Notes: generated by a model from the letters alone, not told the origin. A DNA stretch of 64,000 nucleotides from Cordia subcordata (GCA_028554755.1 JAPTOF010000002.1:16059001-16123000), one strand, 5' to 3'. Positions 1-11,674 are shown, numbered from the stretch's first letter. Made by a program: numbers and translations.

Positions 1-293
1 TAATATTAAAATATGATTATGAAAATAAATATCTAATTATGAAATATATTGTCTTATTCCTATAATAGTAATAGTAATTACAATTATCATAATAACAATA
101 ATAATAATAACATGATATTAATGTCCTTTTACATTATTTAACACTCATCAGCTAATCTAACAGCTGATTGTACGGAACACATTTTGTTCAATCAGCTAAT
201 TAAACAACTATCTGCTAACAGCTAAAATACAACAGCTATCAGCTACCCAAACAGCTATCAACAACTCCAACAACTAAATTTGCCGAACAGGCC
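1..293. mobile_element. TIR element end, cut by window edge
   Basis: The right end reads GCCGAACAGGCC followed by TTA, which is a PIF/Harbinger-like terminus with a TTA target site. The reverse complement of this segment aligns along most of its length with 48178-48470. Shared features are GGCCTRTYSGGCAA at the end, repeated AGCTGTTAGC/CAGCTATC words, then an ATTATTGTTATGAT tract. The two are therefore members of one family, inserted in opposite orientation. No coding sequence is visible. The left end lies outside the window. Superfamily assignment rests on the TIR and the 3-bp site only. Confidence 0.5.
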
Positions 294-314
294 TTAAGTT
301 CAGCATACTAGTTA

Positions 315-535
315 GAGCCTGTTTGAATTGGGTTTTTTAAGGGAAAAAAATACTTTTTTCTCTAAAAAAAATGTATATTATTTTTACAATTATTATTTAG
401 CTTGATTTCCAAAAAATCTTAAATTCTGGAAAAAGTTCAAATATAATTTTTTTTTAAAATCAAAATTTTTAGTTTCTCAAAAAAGTTCTTTTTCAAAAGT
501 TGTCGGAAAAATGCTTAGGGAATCCAAACGAGCCC
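315..535. mobile_element. Tourist-like MITE (PIF/Harbinger type)
   Basis: The 221-bp segment begins GAGCCTGTTTGAATTGG and ends AATCCAAACGAGCCC, which are imperfect terminal inverted repeats. It is flanked on both sides by TTA (312-314 and 536-538), the 3-bp target site of PIF/Harbinger elements. The interior is A/T-rich and non-coding with AAAAGTT/AACTTTT-type inverted words. A close relative with the same termini and TTA flanks lies at 58474-58701. Confidence 0.77.
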
Positions 536-594
536 TTAATGGATAGTCTTGGTGTGAATGGTAGTAACTTCAAGCATATTACGTAATGGATGCA

Positions 595-935
595 AATATG
601 ATGAGCAACTGGAAAGAGAAAAGCCCATATCTTCGGACTGAGATACACCCTGGAATTGAAAATGGACGCACCATTCTAGTTTAAGCTGACAAAATGTGTT
701 TCAAGTGGTTTCCATGACTACTTTTTACCAAGTATTACTGTCTGTTTCGTCAACACAGTAATTTAGTGGATAAGGTGAAGCTTTCAAAGAAATATGGAGA
801 GAGAATGCGAATTTGGAGGAGGAGAAGAAGGAGAGGAGAAAGAAAGGAAAGAAGAAGGAGGGAGAAAAGAAAAATGGAAGTTGTCTTTTTTGTTTTACAA
901 ATATGCACCTCTTGTTAACTTGACTTCACAACATA
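595..935. repeat. Unidentified dispersed repeat, copy 1
   Basis: This segment aligns by eye with 2985-3290 in the same orientation. Shared stretches include GAGCAA-TGGAAAGAGAAA, CAAGTGGTTTCCATGAC, a long purine-rich GGAGRAGAAGGA-like tract, and TTTTGTTTTACAAATATGC. It is not a recognised gene. The purine tract and lack of a sustained frame argue against coding. It could be part of an LTR or untranslated region of a decayed retroelement. The SINE at 948 is inserted just beyond its right edge. Confidence 0.55.
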
Positions 936-947
936 AAATATAGGATA

Positions 948-1201
948 AGCCCCCAGGGGCATAGGTGAGTTGGTAAGTGGCCAGGTGATTAGGGTGGAGA
1001 CACCCTGACAACGCGGGATCGAGTCCGTGTGGCGGCAGTACTCCGCTGAAATATTGCGGGGGCTGTTGCTGGATTTCCACGCCCGTTGGTCCTCTCCCTG
1101 GTCGGGCTGCCACTCACGCACATCCCTCGATTTACCTCCCGCCTGGTTAAGGAGCCTCTGGCCAGGTGGGAAAGGGGTTCTCCTTTGGTTAATCCTTTTC
1201 A
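948..1201 (+). mobile_element. Complete tRNA-derived SINE
   Basis: A 254-bp GC-rich insert lies in AT-rich DNA and is bounded by a perfect 15-bp direct repeat ATAAAATATAGGATA at 933-947 and 1202-1216, the target-site duplication expected from LINE-assisted insertion. The head is tRNA-like. It has a pol III A-box-like TAGGTGAGTTGG at 962-973 and a B box GGATCGAGTCC at 1016-1026, 42 bp apart as in tRNA genes. The body is a tRNA-unrelated GC-rich part and the element closes with CCTTTTC, a short T-rich end as in several plant SINEs. It has no protein-coding role. The subfamily was not identified. Confidence 0.87.
962..1026 (+). promoter_or_regulatory. Internal RNA polymerase III promoter of the SINE
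   Basis: The A-box-like TAGGTGAGTTGG (962-973) and the B box GGATCGAGTCC (1016-1026) resemble the tRNA promoter blocks TRGYNNANNNG and GGTTCGANNCC. The B box is almost consensus, so the element may still be transcribable. This is judged on sequence only. Confidence 0.7.
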
Positions 1202-1216
1202 ATAAAATATAGGATA

Positions 1217-2427
1217 CCCTCTATGTTAAACCACGTGTATCGTAAAGCCTATGTTTAAAAACTCTAAATTGGGGCTTGTGTTTTACATAATATTGCTTGA
1301 GACCCTATTGTATATTTTTATTAAAATGTTGTGATTTTCCACATAAGGTCAAGGCCACTTTGATCAGGAAATTTGAGTGGGTCTCCCTTATCAAATTGGT
1401 TGAGTTTGATATCGGTGTATTTCTCTAATCAAGTAGATGGGTGTGATATATTCATTTGTGAAAAAAGGTACTTGGTAAGTAAGACAATTAGAGAATAGAA
1501 ACCTTTATGCTACATTTGTAAAGAACTCTAAATGCACTCCTCCCACATAGGAAATATGGGAAGTTTTTCTCTACTTTATACATAGTTGCCTTATAATGGA
1601 TAGTATTAAGAAGTCTAGGGAGAGTAGAGCACTATATGCTTGGTCTAAAAATCACCAAACACGTACACGCGTGAGCCCTACCTAGATTGAGCACGTGCAG
1701 TAGGATGGACTTTGTTTTGGGCCTATCTTAAATATTTTGGTCCAATTTATTATTATTGACGGTCAAAATATAAAAAGTTTTCAATTAAAATTGTATTCAT
1801 AGCCCTAATTGTACAAGGATTTTTGGCTATTGGAAGAACTTCAACGGGTGCTCCAGTTATGCTAATATAATATAATTGTCCAAGCATTTTTGGTTGTTCA
1901 AAAAACTTCACTAAGTAGTCTAGTTACGTTGCTCATTTTTTGGATTTTTAAGATAGCCATTTTCCATGTTCATGTCACGAAATTTTGGAAGAACTCTCAA
2001 ACTTTCCTACTCTAGTGCTTAACACAGAATTTTGGTTCTAATGGAGACAAGGATAATCCACATCGTCAGTTCAAAGGTGATTAATCGTTGTATCTTAGGG
2101 GGGGTTGCACCATTGACGCATTAGCATTGTAGTGTAGGAGTAAAATCCTTAAGGAGATTACTCCAACCTCAATTTAGTTGGTCTACATTTGATTAAGGTT
2201 CTATTTTCAGTTTAATAACATTAATTTCCAATTTAATTTTCTTACAATTTTAGTTTTTGTTGCATTTTATTTTACTAATAATCTTAAGGATTTTAAAGTC
2301 AATTCTTTGAATATAGATTCTATGCTATTTTACTTGGCCACATTGGGCTTGGCCTAGCAATCGCAAGTAAAAGGCCCTAAAACTAGGCAAAAATCATAAA
2401 GTTGAGGTTATAGCTACCAAAGATGAT
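1217..2427. other. No gene; possible Copia LTR or leader
   Basis: No sustained reading frame is present. Its AT-rich composition and position directly upstream of the Copia gag remnant at 2428 suggest a decayed LTR and leader. I could not find paired LTRs, a primer-binding site or clear TG...CA ends, so this is inference only. Confidence 0.25.
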
Positions 2428-2901
2428 TGGGAGGATTGCGACTTCCTTTAAGAGGATTACATTTTAAATTGCCTAGACAATATGTTCTACAATGTCTTTA
2501 GTATAGGTGCAAGTGCAAAGAAAATTCAATAGTCATTGAAGAAAATATGCAAGACTAGAAATGCTAGCACAAAAAAGTTGGTGGTTGGAAAATTTCTTGA
2601 TTTTCATATGATAGCCTCTAAAATTGTTATGGCCTAAGCGCAAGAATACCAAATAACTGTCCTTGACATACTTGCTTGGAGAATGGTCATAATTGAGATA
2701 TTCCAATCGGCAACCTTAATAGAAGAATGGTCATCGGGAATGAGAGGCTTCAATCATTGCCTTAAGAAAAAGCAAAACAAAATCATCTTAGAAGATTTGA
2801 TCATGAGGCTGAGGATAGAGCAAGACAACCATCATTCTAAGAAAAAGATTGACTTTCCACTTATGAACCCAAGGCTGATAATGATTAAGCACAACTGGTA
2901 G
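2428..2901 (+). pseudogene. Ty1/Copia gag remnant (plus strand)
   Basis: With stops and at least one frameshift, the plus strand encodes a recognisable Copia gag core. It starts at WEDCDFL, then DYILNCLDNMFYNVFS, KKLVVGKFLDFHM, AQEYQITVLDIL and finally LEDLIMRLRIEQDN, all typical of the UBN2/Retrotran_gag region of plant Copia elements. The last part (from about 2683) is open to 2901. There is no zinc knuckle or protease after it; the unidentified repeat copy 2 follows. It is a dead fragment, and a similar gag fragment lies on the opposite strand at 8170-8400. Confidence 0.62.
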
Positions 2902-2984
2902 ACCAGCTCTGATAAGAAAAAAAATTAACTTGTCAAGGACAATATGAGAAGACTTCTAGTAGGAAGAAAAAAAAGCAATATCAT

Positions 2985-3290
2985 GAGCAAATGGAAAGAG
3001 AAAGCCTTATATTGTCAAACTGAGATATTCCTTGGATTTGAAATGGATGCACCATCCAAGTTTAAGTTAACAAAATGTTACAAGTGGTTTCCATGACGAT
3101 TACCAAGTGTTGTCTATTTTCTACATAGTATTTAATTAGAGAAGATGAAGTTTAATTACCAAATAGGGAGTGAGAAAGAGAATTTGGAGGAGAAAGAAGG
3201 ATAGGGAAAGAAAGGAAAGAGAATGAGAAAGAAAATAAAAGTTATGTCTTTTTTTTTGTTTTACAAATATGCCTCTTAGTATTGTTTGAC
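2985..3290. repeat. Unidentified dispersed repeat, copy 2
   Basis: This is the direct-orientation partner of 595-935, about 2.4 kb away, with many substitutions and small indels. It shares the CAAGTGGTTTCCATGAC block, the purine-rich tract and the ACAAATATGC end. Downstream the two sequences diverge after TTGACTTCA, so this copy lacks the SINE seen beside copy 1. Confidence 0.55.
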
Positions 3291-4879
3291 TTCAAATATA
3301 TGTTCGGTAGCAATCCTTCATCATTTCTTCAATGTAATAAATTTAACTATGTGATTTGTCTAAAGAACATTAGAGCATCTTTGTGTTACCAAAACAATCA
3401 TAATATCTTTGAACATTTTAAAATGAATGATATGTCCCTTTTCACGAGAAGGTTGTTAGCAATATAGAACAAAAAGACAAAATCTAGAATTACACGAGAT
3501 AATGAATTACAACAAGTATATAAATATATTAAACTGGAAAAGTACAGAGAACAAAAATAAGAAATATAACAGTAAGACTTAAAGCTCGAGAAACTCTATC
3601 TATTTAAGGATTTTACACCCTACTATATTACTAGCAACTTATTGGCGCAATCCTCTTGGGATACGATAATTACCTTATGTAGTGGTAGCAACCCAAAAGC
3701 AAAAGTTTATGAATTAGAAAGTATGAATTCTTTTCTAAGTAACCTAAAAGTATTGTATGCTCTAAATGCTATGATGCAATTTTGCAATGCAAAGCATTTT
3801 CAAAATTCTGTGTGAACGCACTTGGAAAACTGCCAACTTAAAAAATGCAAGAAATTACCAGCATATTAGAGCACTTAGTGGGCCATTTCAACAGTAGAAA
3901 AATGTATGGACATTATTGGACTATACACCCGTACCTTTACTACAACTTTGTTTGAAAACTTAGATATTCTAGCCATTGGTGCCACTAATTAGACCAAAAA
4001 AAAAGTTTAAGGTTGACCTAAAACCAAGCCAGGCCACATGTATGTGGTGGTTTTAGTTCAATCCTATAGTATAGATTCTTCCTCCTATGCCTTTTGTTGC
4101 CATCCACTTAAAGACAACTATATATATTAAGTAAGAAAAACTTCTAAGTTTTCTTTTGTGGGAGGAATGGTTTCTAATTTCATTCCAAAATCCATATCTT
4201 CAAAGGAGTAACTTTTTGTCATTATTTATTATTTAGCAAGCTTCCATTTTTGATTTATAAATATACCACGCTCATCTTCTTAAAAGTGAAACATGCCAGT
4301 ACCAAGAATCAAACAAACTTATAAATGGGAACCACTTTAATATGTGGGTCAAAATGGCTTTTACCTTATGCCAAAATTCATATTTTTTAACGTTCTCTCA
4401 CATGAATGGAAATTAGCCAATTACAATGAGCGAGAATTCAAAGAACAATACTATATCATGATAGATAGCTTTTGGCTTTGCATTTTCCTTTGTGAGTATT
4501 ATTAGGTTACTTACTAACCAATGAATTGGTTTGAGGCCTAAGTAATTATTAGATATGCCTATAGGACTAGTGTCACTTACGGGCTTGAGCTTTTGGGCTT
4601 GGGGTCGTGGCAACACACATGTAACATTAGTTTTTACAGTTGTGTTTATTTTAGCCTTGAATAATTATCGTTATTCATGAGTGCCCTTAGAGAATCGAGT
4701 CTTTGATTCTCTTAGAATTTGACCCCAATTCTTACTCATATAGGTTATTCATTGTGAAGAGCATTTTGTTATATGCCATGTGGTCTTCCTAAGCTACATG
4801 AATCATTAAAAACAAAGTTTAACCTAAAAGTCACAAATAACATTCTCTGCTCGCCATAGGAATAAATAGAAAGATTGAT
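3291..4879. other. No gene seen; AT-rich degenerate sequence
   Basis: No frame with recognisable protein similarity was found. The part from about 4400 lies just beyond the 3' end of the minus-strand Copia remnant (RNase H at 4880-5265) and may be its 3' untranslated region or LTR. I could not define LTR borders or target-site duplications. Confidence 0.25.
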
Positions 4880-5265
4880 CCCCAATAATCCTTCCATTGA
4901 GTCACACATAATCCAATTTCCCTTTTGAACCAAAACTTAGGCCTAAAACCTATTCCACTCGTTGAGTTACATATTTCTACTCTATATAAACCTATGCTGA
5001 GTAGATCTACTATGTTATCCTTTGACTTATATAGTCAATAAAGATAACCCCAAGAGTAATTACCTAAACTTTTTGTGTTTATAGATGGATATATCTAGAC
5101 TTACCATCATACATACTAGTTTGTGCCCCCATCACAATGGATATTGATAGCCAATATAGGTTTTAGCTAACAAGGAACATCTTCTAAAAGTTGTCGAAGC
5201 CATTCCATCTTCTCAATGGTTTTACTCAAAGCTATGAGCTTAGGTTCCATACTCGACATGATAGC
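4880..5265 (-). pseudogene. Copia RNase H remnant (minus strand)
   Basis: The reverse strand reads SSMEPKLIALSKTIEKMEW, then LRQLLEDVP, LAINIHCDGG, and SKDNIVDLLSIGL further on. This is the order of the RNase H end of plant Copia polyproteins (family pattern SMEAEF-ALA-A--EAEWL, then HCDSQ, then KSKDNLADPLTKGL). Stops interrupt it. It lies downstream, in the minus-strand sense, of the integrase and gag remnants at 6640-8400 and is probably the 3' end of the same decayed element. Confidence 0.55.
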
Positions 5266-6635
5266 ATTATTATCACTTCAGATATAAACATATAATCTAT
5301 ATAAAGGCAAACAATGTCACAAAAGTAGAAGAAGATGAACACGAGTTGTTGGTTGTCTTAAATCAACTCCACTAGATGTTAAGCTATACATGGAGAACTA
5401 GCTATCAAGACCACAAGTAAATGGCTTTGATCTTCCAATGAGGGGGGAAGGGTTGAATTAGAAGATAGTAAATAATTGAAAAGTTTAAACACAATAGCAA
5501 ATCAAAAGGTTCACACAAGTGATTTATGAAATAGTTGGTATAGTAAAATCACAAAGAGAAGGGAAAGAGAAATGCAAATTCTAACTTATAATGTTTCATG
5601 CTCCCGAAGCCCTAATCCATGACATAAAGCTTCCTGCTTTAAAATTTCAAGCATCCACTAAACACATCAAGTGCCTTCTTTTCAAGTTGGTGAAGTACTC
5701 CAACTTCATATAAAACTTTGTTCCTGACAAAGCTTCTTTGAGCGACCCCCTCACTCAAAATAAAAAATCACTCTCTTCATATGCCCTAGAAGTATCTATC
5801 TATGCTCAAAAGAGTTACACCAACAAGTAGCAAGATAAAGTTTTTGTTGCATAACCCCTTTCTAGTAATGTGCACAAAGAATAAAATAAAAATGATAGCT
5901 TCAAGAGTATAAGATTCTTGCTCAAAATAGGGTGTAACTACTAAATTCTATGAAGTATATGCTCTCAAATAATTGGAAATGTTGTAGTTTTTTCTGATAG
6001 AGTGTTTTGGTTGATACTGATTATTTCTATTTAAAGAGATGTTTACAATGACTAGTTAGTAGATATATAAAAATGTTAAGGCAGTGACAGTCGAGCTTTC
6101 ACTTATATGATTGATTAAATGCATCAACAACTTAGAAAGCCCACAGGATGCAAGCCACTGATGGTTGGGGTAGAACTCCATATGATCAACTTCATGCCTC
6201 GCCTGCTAAGCAAAATTCGTCAATCTTTGAAAAAATTCCAAGTGCCTTTAACAAAATCGAAAAACATCGTCATTTTAAAACCTATTTAATTTACCCTTTT
6301 TTAAAAGCATTTTGAAGAGCCAAAACATGACATGCAAACTTCACCTAGATTTGAGGAAGATTTTCATATGATTAAGCTATCTCTCAAGGAAATGAGATAG
6401 AATAAAAAACATAAAAGAAAAACTTGACTACAAGTCTTTAATTGCTCTTCCCACATGCATGACTTACGTTGTGATAGGCTATACTCTACATCGTGGCTCC
6501 AATAGTCTTCCAGTTCTTGCAACTAAGCATAAAGATCATACTCAAAATATAGGGGTTAATACACATAGTGTGATCATTAATATACACAATTAGTCATTAA
6601 ATGCCATCAAAGCTAAAGCTTTGGCAAAAGAAGCT
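5266..6635. other. Expected Copia RT interval, not recognisable
   Basis: By position this interval should hold the reverse transcriptase of the minus-strand Copia element. I found no YxDD-type motif or conserved RT blocks. The sequence at about 5420-6560 may instead be an unrelated insertion or too decayed to read. No other gene is visible. Confidence 0.3.
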
Positions 6636-6639
6636 AACA

Positions 6640-7333
6640 CAAATTTGCACCTACCCGATAAAAATGTAGTCCATATTGTTTTTGGTCCAATCTTGGCCAT
6701 TTCTAAGCCTGGAACTCCCACTTTAGTTAGACAATCCTAAACCTTAAACCTTTAGATATTTGTAGAAGGGTGGTCAAGCTTTTCACAACTTATAAGGGGT
6801 TTTATTAAGTTTCTTTTGTATTACTTACTAAGTATGTCTTGTAGTACTTATTCAAAATATAGATTTCAAAGCTACCTTCCCCTTAAGTTTTAAGGTAACC
6901 CCGAGTCAATATGCATGATATTCATCCTTTCTTTCAATGTTTAGTTTTAGCATTCATCACTACCATTCTATTAAGGAGAATATAGGACTATCATTTGATG
7001 AATTATCCCTTTTTTAGCACAATATGCTTCAAAAGGTATACATATTCTTTCCTTCTATCACTTCTTAGTACTTTGTTTCTTGTCAAGTTGATTTTTAACT
7101 TTAGTTTTATATTGTTTAAAAGGAACTCAAAGGTTCATCTTTGGACCTAAGTAAATAAACATAGTAATATCTTGTGTAGATGTCAGTAAAAGTAATAAAG
7201 CATTTTTTCCTCCTTTGGTTTGCACTAGTTTTAAAGCAAAAATATCATTACAGACTAATTCTAGTGGTTTTGGAACTTTTCCCATAAATTTCAAAGATGT
7301 TCTTATTGATTTGGTTCTATACATATTGCGCAT
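6640..7333 (-). pseudogene. Copia integrase remnant (minus strand)
   Basis: From high to low coordinates the reverse strand shows KPLELVCNDIF then KGGKNALLLLLTSTQDIT (about 7160-7290), matching the integrase core start of plant Copia elements (LELVHSD--G plus Y-LTF-DD). Near 6960-7010 it shows NRMVVMNAKTKH then GYLKT and EIYILNKY, matching the ERKNRTL / LWGEA / A-YILNK blocks. MAKIGPKTI near 6690 matches the KIGPKT block. Frames change repeatedly and stops are present. The fragment is non-functional. Confidence 0.6.
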
Positions 7334-7779
7334 GTCTTTTGTGTATTAAAATTCATGTTTTGAATTATATCTATAATCACAATTTTATGTAAAGAATCAA
7401 AATTTACATGTCCTAATTTATCATGCCAAAAATTTGAAGCTTTAAAAAAATAAGCAAAGAAAATATTTTCATTAATATTCTTTTGGCCTAGAAGCTCACC
7501 AAATGTAACCTATGCTGGAACAAGGCTTTAATAGTTGACTTATACATCCCATTATGAAAGATAACCTTGCCAACAAAATCAAACCCTTTCTTAAGAACAA
7601 TTTTACTAGCATTGAAAATCATAGTAGTTTAGCCTTTCTTAATATCGATGTGGACACTAAATTCCTTCTATTATCATGCACAAGTAAGACATTTTTTTAA
7701 AGCCAACTTAATTCTAAAAATCATTTCAATAATCACATTCCCTGTACACAAAACCTTTAAAGTGAAGGGGAGAGCCTTA

Positions 7780-8400
7780 TCTCAAAACAGATATGTGTAA
7801 TGGCTCTAGTGTCAATCAACCACTACTTTGGATTGCTAACCATGTTCACCTTTTACATAATAGTAGACAAGTTCATATCAAAATGTCATATCCCATATCA
7901 TCCATAACAGTTGCTTGTGCTTTCCTCATGTAGGTGTTTCTTGGTTGTTTCTAAAACTATAGTATTTGGCCTTATGCCTAAGTTTATGACAAATATAATA
8001 ATTTCAAAAAACTTCTTTTCACTAAAACTTTACCCCTTGTAGGCTTGGTCAATAATCATTTTTTACCCCTTATAGGCTTGGTCAATAATCATTCTCTTCT
8101 TATTAGAATTGCTTGACTAGGTATGCTCAATCACATTTGGCTTTATAGCTAGATAAATCAACCTTTTCCTTAAAAATACAGTCGTCTTCTTCTATCCTCA
8201 GGCTCATGATCCAATCCTTCATAGATATCTTCTTTTGGTTTATGCTTGAGGTAATTTTTGAAGTCTTTCCACCCAAATGGTAATTTTGTAATTAAAGCCA
8301 CTTGAAAGGACATACTTAAGACCATTCCCTTAACAAATATGTCATGGACAATAAACTGATACTTTTGCACTTGGGCCATCAATATCTTGCTAAATCACAT
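7780..8400 (-). pseudogene. Copia gag, zinc-knuckle and protease remnant (minus strand)
   Basis: An open piece at 8170-8382 (minus) contains QKYQFIVHDIFVKGM, TKLPFGWKDFKNYLKHK and HEPEDRRRRL, typical of Copia gag. Downstream on the same strand are a decayed knuckle (YICHKLRHKAKYY near 7960) and a protease start WLIDTRAITHIC near 7810. The protease family pattern is W-DSGA--H-C; here the residues read DTRA, so the DSG-type active site is lost. A 33-bp direct repeat (AGGCTTGGTCAATAATCATT at 8041 and 8074) also disrupts the frame. Confidence 0.57.
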
Positions 8401-8584
8401 TTCGTCTAGTATTCCAATATCAAGCATTGGTATTTCGAATATTGGTAGACATTCTGCAAAATTAAATTAACTCTAGAAAATGATGATTAACTCCTATATA
8501 TTTTGTACTCACAAGATAGATGTATTAGAAAAATAATCTAGAACAAAAGTAGAAAAATATAATACATGCTAAAGCTAATTCTCT

Positions 8585-9410
8585 AGTTAAAATGGTTGGT
8601 CAGTTTAAAGTTAATCCTATATCTAACAGACCTTTGAGTTGTGGTTCTTGTGGAAGTGCTCACAGAAGTTTTGAATGCCAAGAGTAAGTGTAGTTTGTTT
8701 CTAGGTTTAAAAAGTAATAGAATAATTCTCATTCCAACACATACAACCCAAGATGCATAAATCACCTTAATTTTTCATAGAGTAATCATGCAACAATTCT
8801 TTATCCTCCAAGGTTCCAAGCAAGACATCATAGAGCAACACCACCTTAAGAGAGTAAGCAAGGATGGGACATAGCATTTGAGAGTCTTGTCAATGTTACT
8901 ACAAATAAATTTGAGAAGTTTGAATCTAAGATAGATCAATTAGTTAACCACAATAGAAATGTAGAGGTGCAAATAAGTTTCTAATAAAACATCCAGGGAG
9001 TTTTTCTATTTCTTGCACTTTTGGGCAGGTTAATTTTTCTAAAGCTTTATGTCATTTGGGTGTTAGTGTTTTACTTATATCTTTGTCTATTTCTAGGAAA
9101 CTTGGACTTAAAGAGCTCAAACCTACTATAGTTTCTTTACAATTGGAGACAAATCAATCAAACTCCCTACTAGGATAATAGAGATAATTTTGGTTAAAAT
9201 TGGGAAGTTCTATATTCTAATAGACTTCGTTGTGCTTGAGATGGAAGAAGATATAGAGATCTCTCTTATTTTGGGTTGATCATTTTTTGCTATAGCAGAA
9301 GCAATCGTAGATGTGAAAATGGTAAGCTAACCTTAAAAATCAGAGAGGATGAAGTCAAGTTCAATTTGTTCAAGGCGATGAAGTACCCTTGCTTTATGGA
9401 TAGTTGCTAT
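8585..9410 (+). pseudogene. Athila-type gag C-terminus and protease remnant
   Basis: A CCHC-like knuckle CGSCGSAHRSFEC (8640-8678) is followed by KFEKFESKIDQLVNHN, a gag C-terminal segment. Then comes a protease-like region with CHLGVSVLLISLSISRKLGLKELKPT, followed by a GKLTLKIREDEVKFNLFKAMK segment near 9325-9405. This order (knuckle, coiled segment, C-LG-S---LS---KLGL, KLTL----E---FN-F-A-K) is characteristic of Athila-lineage Gypsy elements. Several stops and frameshifts are present, and the DxG catalytic motif is not intact. The gag N-terminus is missing and the 5' edge abuts Copia debris. Confidence 0.55.
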
Positions 9411-9721
9411 ATAATAGATTTAATTAGTTTGTTAGTTGATTAAGAAGGTTTTTAACAAAAAATATCCAAGAACCCCCTTGAAACTTGTTAGTTCATGCTA
9501 CAATAACACGTGATGATAATAAAGAAATTATAACTGTAACAAAATTTCTAGAAGCTTCACCAAAAATGTCTTATCCAAGATTGATTTTAGTTGAGTGATT
9601 AGGCAAAGATAAACATAACGATCCACCTTCAAAGCTAGAACCAACTTTGGAGTTAAAGCCATTGCTACCATATCTCAAGTATGTATATTTAGGAGAGAAT
9701 AACACTTCACCTATGATTGTT

Positions 9722-9822
9722 GATGCTAGTTTAACTAATACATAACTTGATAAATTATTAAGAAATTTGATTGATGCTAGTTTAACTAATATATAACTTG
9801 ATAAATTATTAAGAAAATTGAG
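9722..9822 (+). repeat. 51-bp tandem duplication in Athila remnant
   Basis: The segment beginning TGATGCTAGTTTAACTAATA is repeated twice in tandem (starts 9721 and 9772) with very few differences. It lies between the protease and RT remnants. The unit is a multiple of three but the frame is already broken. Confidence 0.8.
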
Positions 9823-10119
9823 ATCTAGGAAAGAGCCACATATTGGACTGTGTTTGATATTAAGGGGATTAGCCCTTCATTATGAATGCATAGGATTCTA
9901 ATGAAAAAAAAAAAAAAACATAAGCCCTCTATTGAACTTCAAAACGGTAGAATCCTAATATGAAAGAAGTAGTTAAGGCTGAAATCTTTAAATGGTTAGT
10001 TGTAGGTATCATTTACCTTATGTTAAATAGTTAGGGTCCAATGCATATGGTGACAAAAAAAGGAGGGATGGCTGTAGCTGAAAATGAGAAAAATGAATTA
10101 ATCCTTACTAAGACAATCA

Positions 10120-11050
10120 TAGGTTAGGGAGTCTGTATTGATTATAGGAAACTTAATAGTCCTACCCACATGGATCGCTTCCCTTTACCTTTCATTGATC
10201 AAATGTTAGAAAGATTTGCAGGGTATTCTTACTATTACTTTCTAGATGGTTATCCTAGATATAATTAGATTCTGATAGTGCATGATGATCAAGAAAGTAT
10301 TACATTTACATGCCTTTATGGTATATTTGCATTTCGAAGTATGCCTTTTGGCTTATAAAATGCTCATACTACTTTTCAACACTGCATGATTCCTATATTA
10401 TCTAATTTTGTTGAGAAGATTATGGAGATTTTTATGGATGATTTCTTTGTTTTTAGATCTTATTTTGATAATTGTTCAACTAATTTATCTTGAATCTTAT
10501 AATGTTTTGAGGAGACTAATGTGGTCCTCAATTGGTAAAAGTGTCACTTCATGTGTAGGAAGGTACTACATTGGGCCATGAAGTCTCGTTAAGAGAAATA
10601 AAGATGGATCATGCTAATGTAGAAGTAATTGCAAAAATGGATCCACCTATATTGATTAAGCAAGTGAGATGTTTCTTTGATCATGCCAAATTCTATAAAC
10701 GATTGATCAACAACTTCCCAAAAATTTCAAAACCTCTTTGTAATTTGTTGAATAAAGATGTTGCTTTTGATTTTAACTAACGCTCTCTGGATGCCTTTAA
10801 CTAGTTGAAGCAAGAGCTAGTTGCTCTAATTATGGCAACACCTAATTGGAACTTACCATCCGAATTGATGTGTAATGCTAATGACTATGTTGCAGGGGCT
10901 ATTTTGTGTCAAAGAAAGGACAAGAAACTGCATGTCATCTTTTATGCAAGCCAGACCTTGAATGATGCACATTTGAATTATGCAACAGCAAAAAAGAATT
11001 GCTTGTCATTGTCTTTGGTTTTGATAAATTTTGTTCTTATCTTGTAGCAT
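10120..11050 (+). pseudogene. Athila-type reverse transcriptase and RNase H remnant
   Basis: The plus strand reads VCIDYRKLNSPTHMDRFPLP then FIDQMLERFAG, LDGYPRYN, FTCLYGIFAFRSMPFGL and EKIMEIFMDDFFVF. These are the successive RT blocks of Ty3/Gypsy elements, with an intact FMDD catalytic motif at 10431-10442. RNase H follows: KMDHANVEVI, VRCFFDHAKFYKRLINNF, MCNANDYVAGAILCQRKDK and FYASQTLNDAHLNYATAKK. TAG and TAA stops interrupt the frame (N-stop-IL, GL-stop-NA). An A-rich run of about 17 at 9903-9919 lies upstream. It sits between the protease and integrase remnants of the same element. Confidence 0.77.
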
Positions 11051-11674
11051 CTTAAGGTTATTGTCTATGCTAACCATTCAGTAATCAAAGTATTTGCTGT
11101 CAAAGAAAGATACTAAGCCATGCTTCATTCGATAGGTCTTGTTGCTACAAGAGCTTGACCTAGAAATTCGAGATAAGAAGGGCATAGAGAATGTGGTGGC
11201 CAATCATTTGTCAAGGTTAGATCAAGAAGGAATTGGAGATAAAGAAAACAACTAGATCAATAAGAGTTCCCCAAATGAACAACTATTAGCATCTCTTACT
11301 AAACCATCATAAGCAAATTATGTTAACTAGTTGGTGAGTGGTATTATTTGTCATGATCTTAACCACTAGCAAAAGAAAAAGTTCCTTTTGAATAGGAAGT
11401 GTTATTTTTGGGAAGAATCACTACTCTACAAGCATTTTTTAGATGGAATAATTAAAAAATGTGTGCCATAAGAAGAGATAAAGGATATTCTAGATCACTG
11501 CCATTTCTAGAATATGATGATCATTTTGGTGGATTGGGGACAACATCTAAAGTTTTGTAATCAGGATTTTATTGGCCTACTTTGTTCTAAGATGTCAAGC
11601 AATATGTTGATATGTATGATAAGTGTCAAAAGGTTAGCACTATATCAATGAAGCATGAGATGCCACCGAATAAC

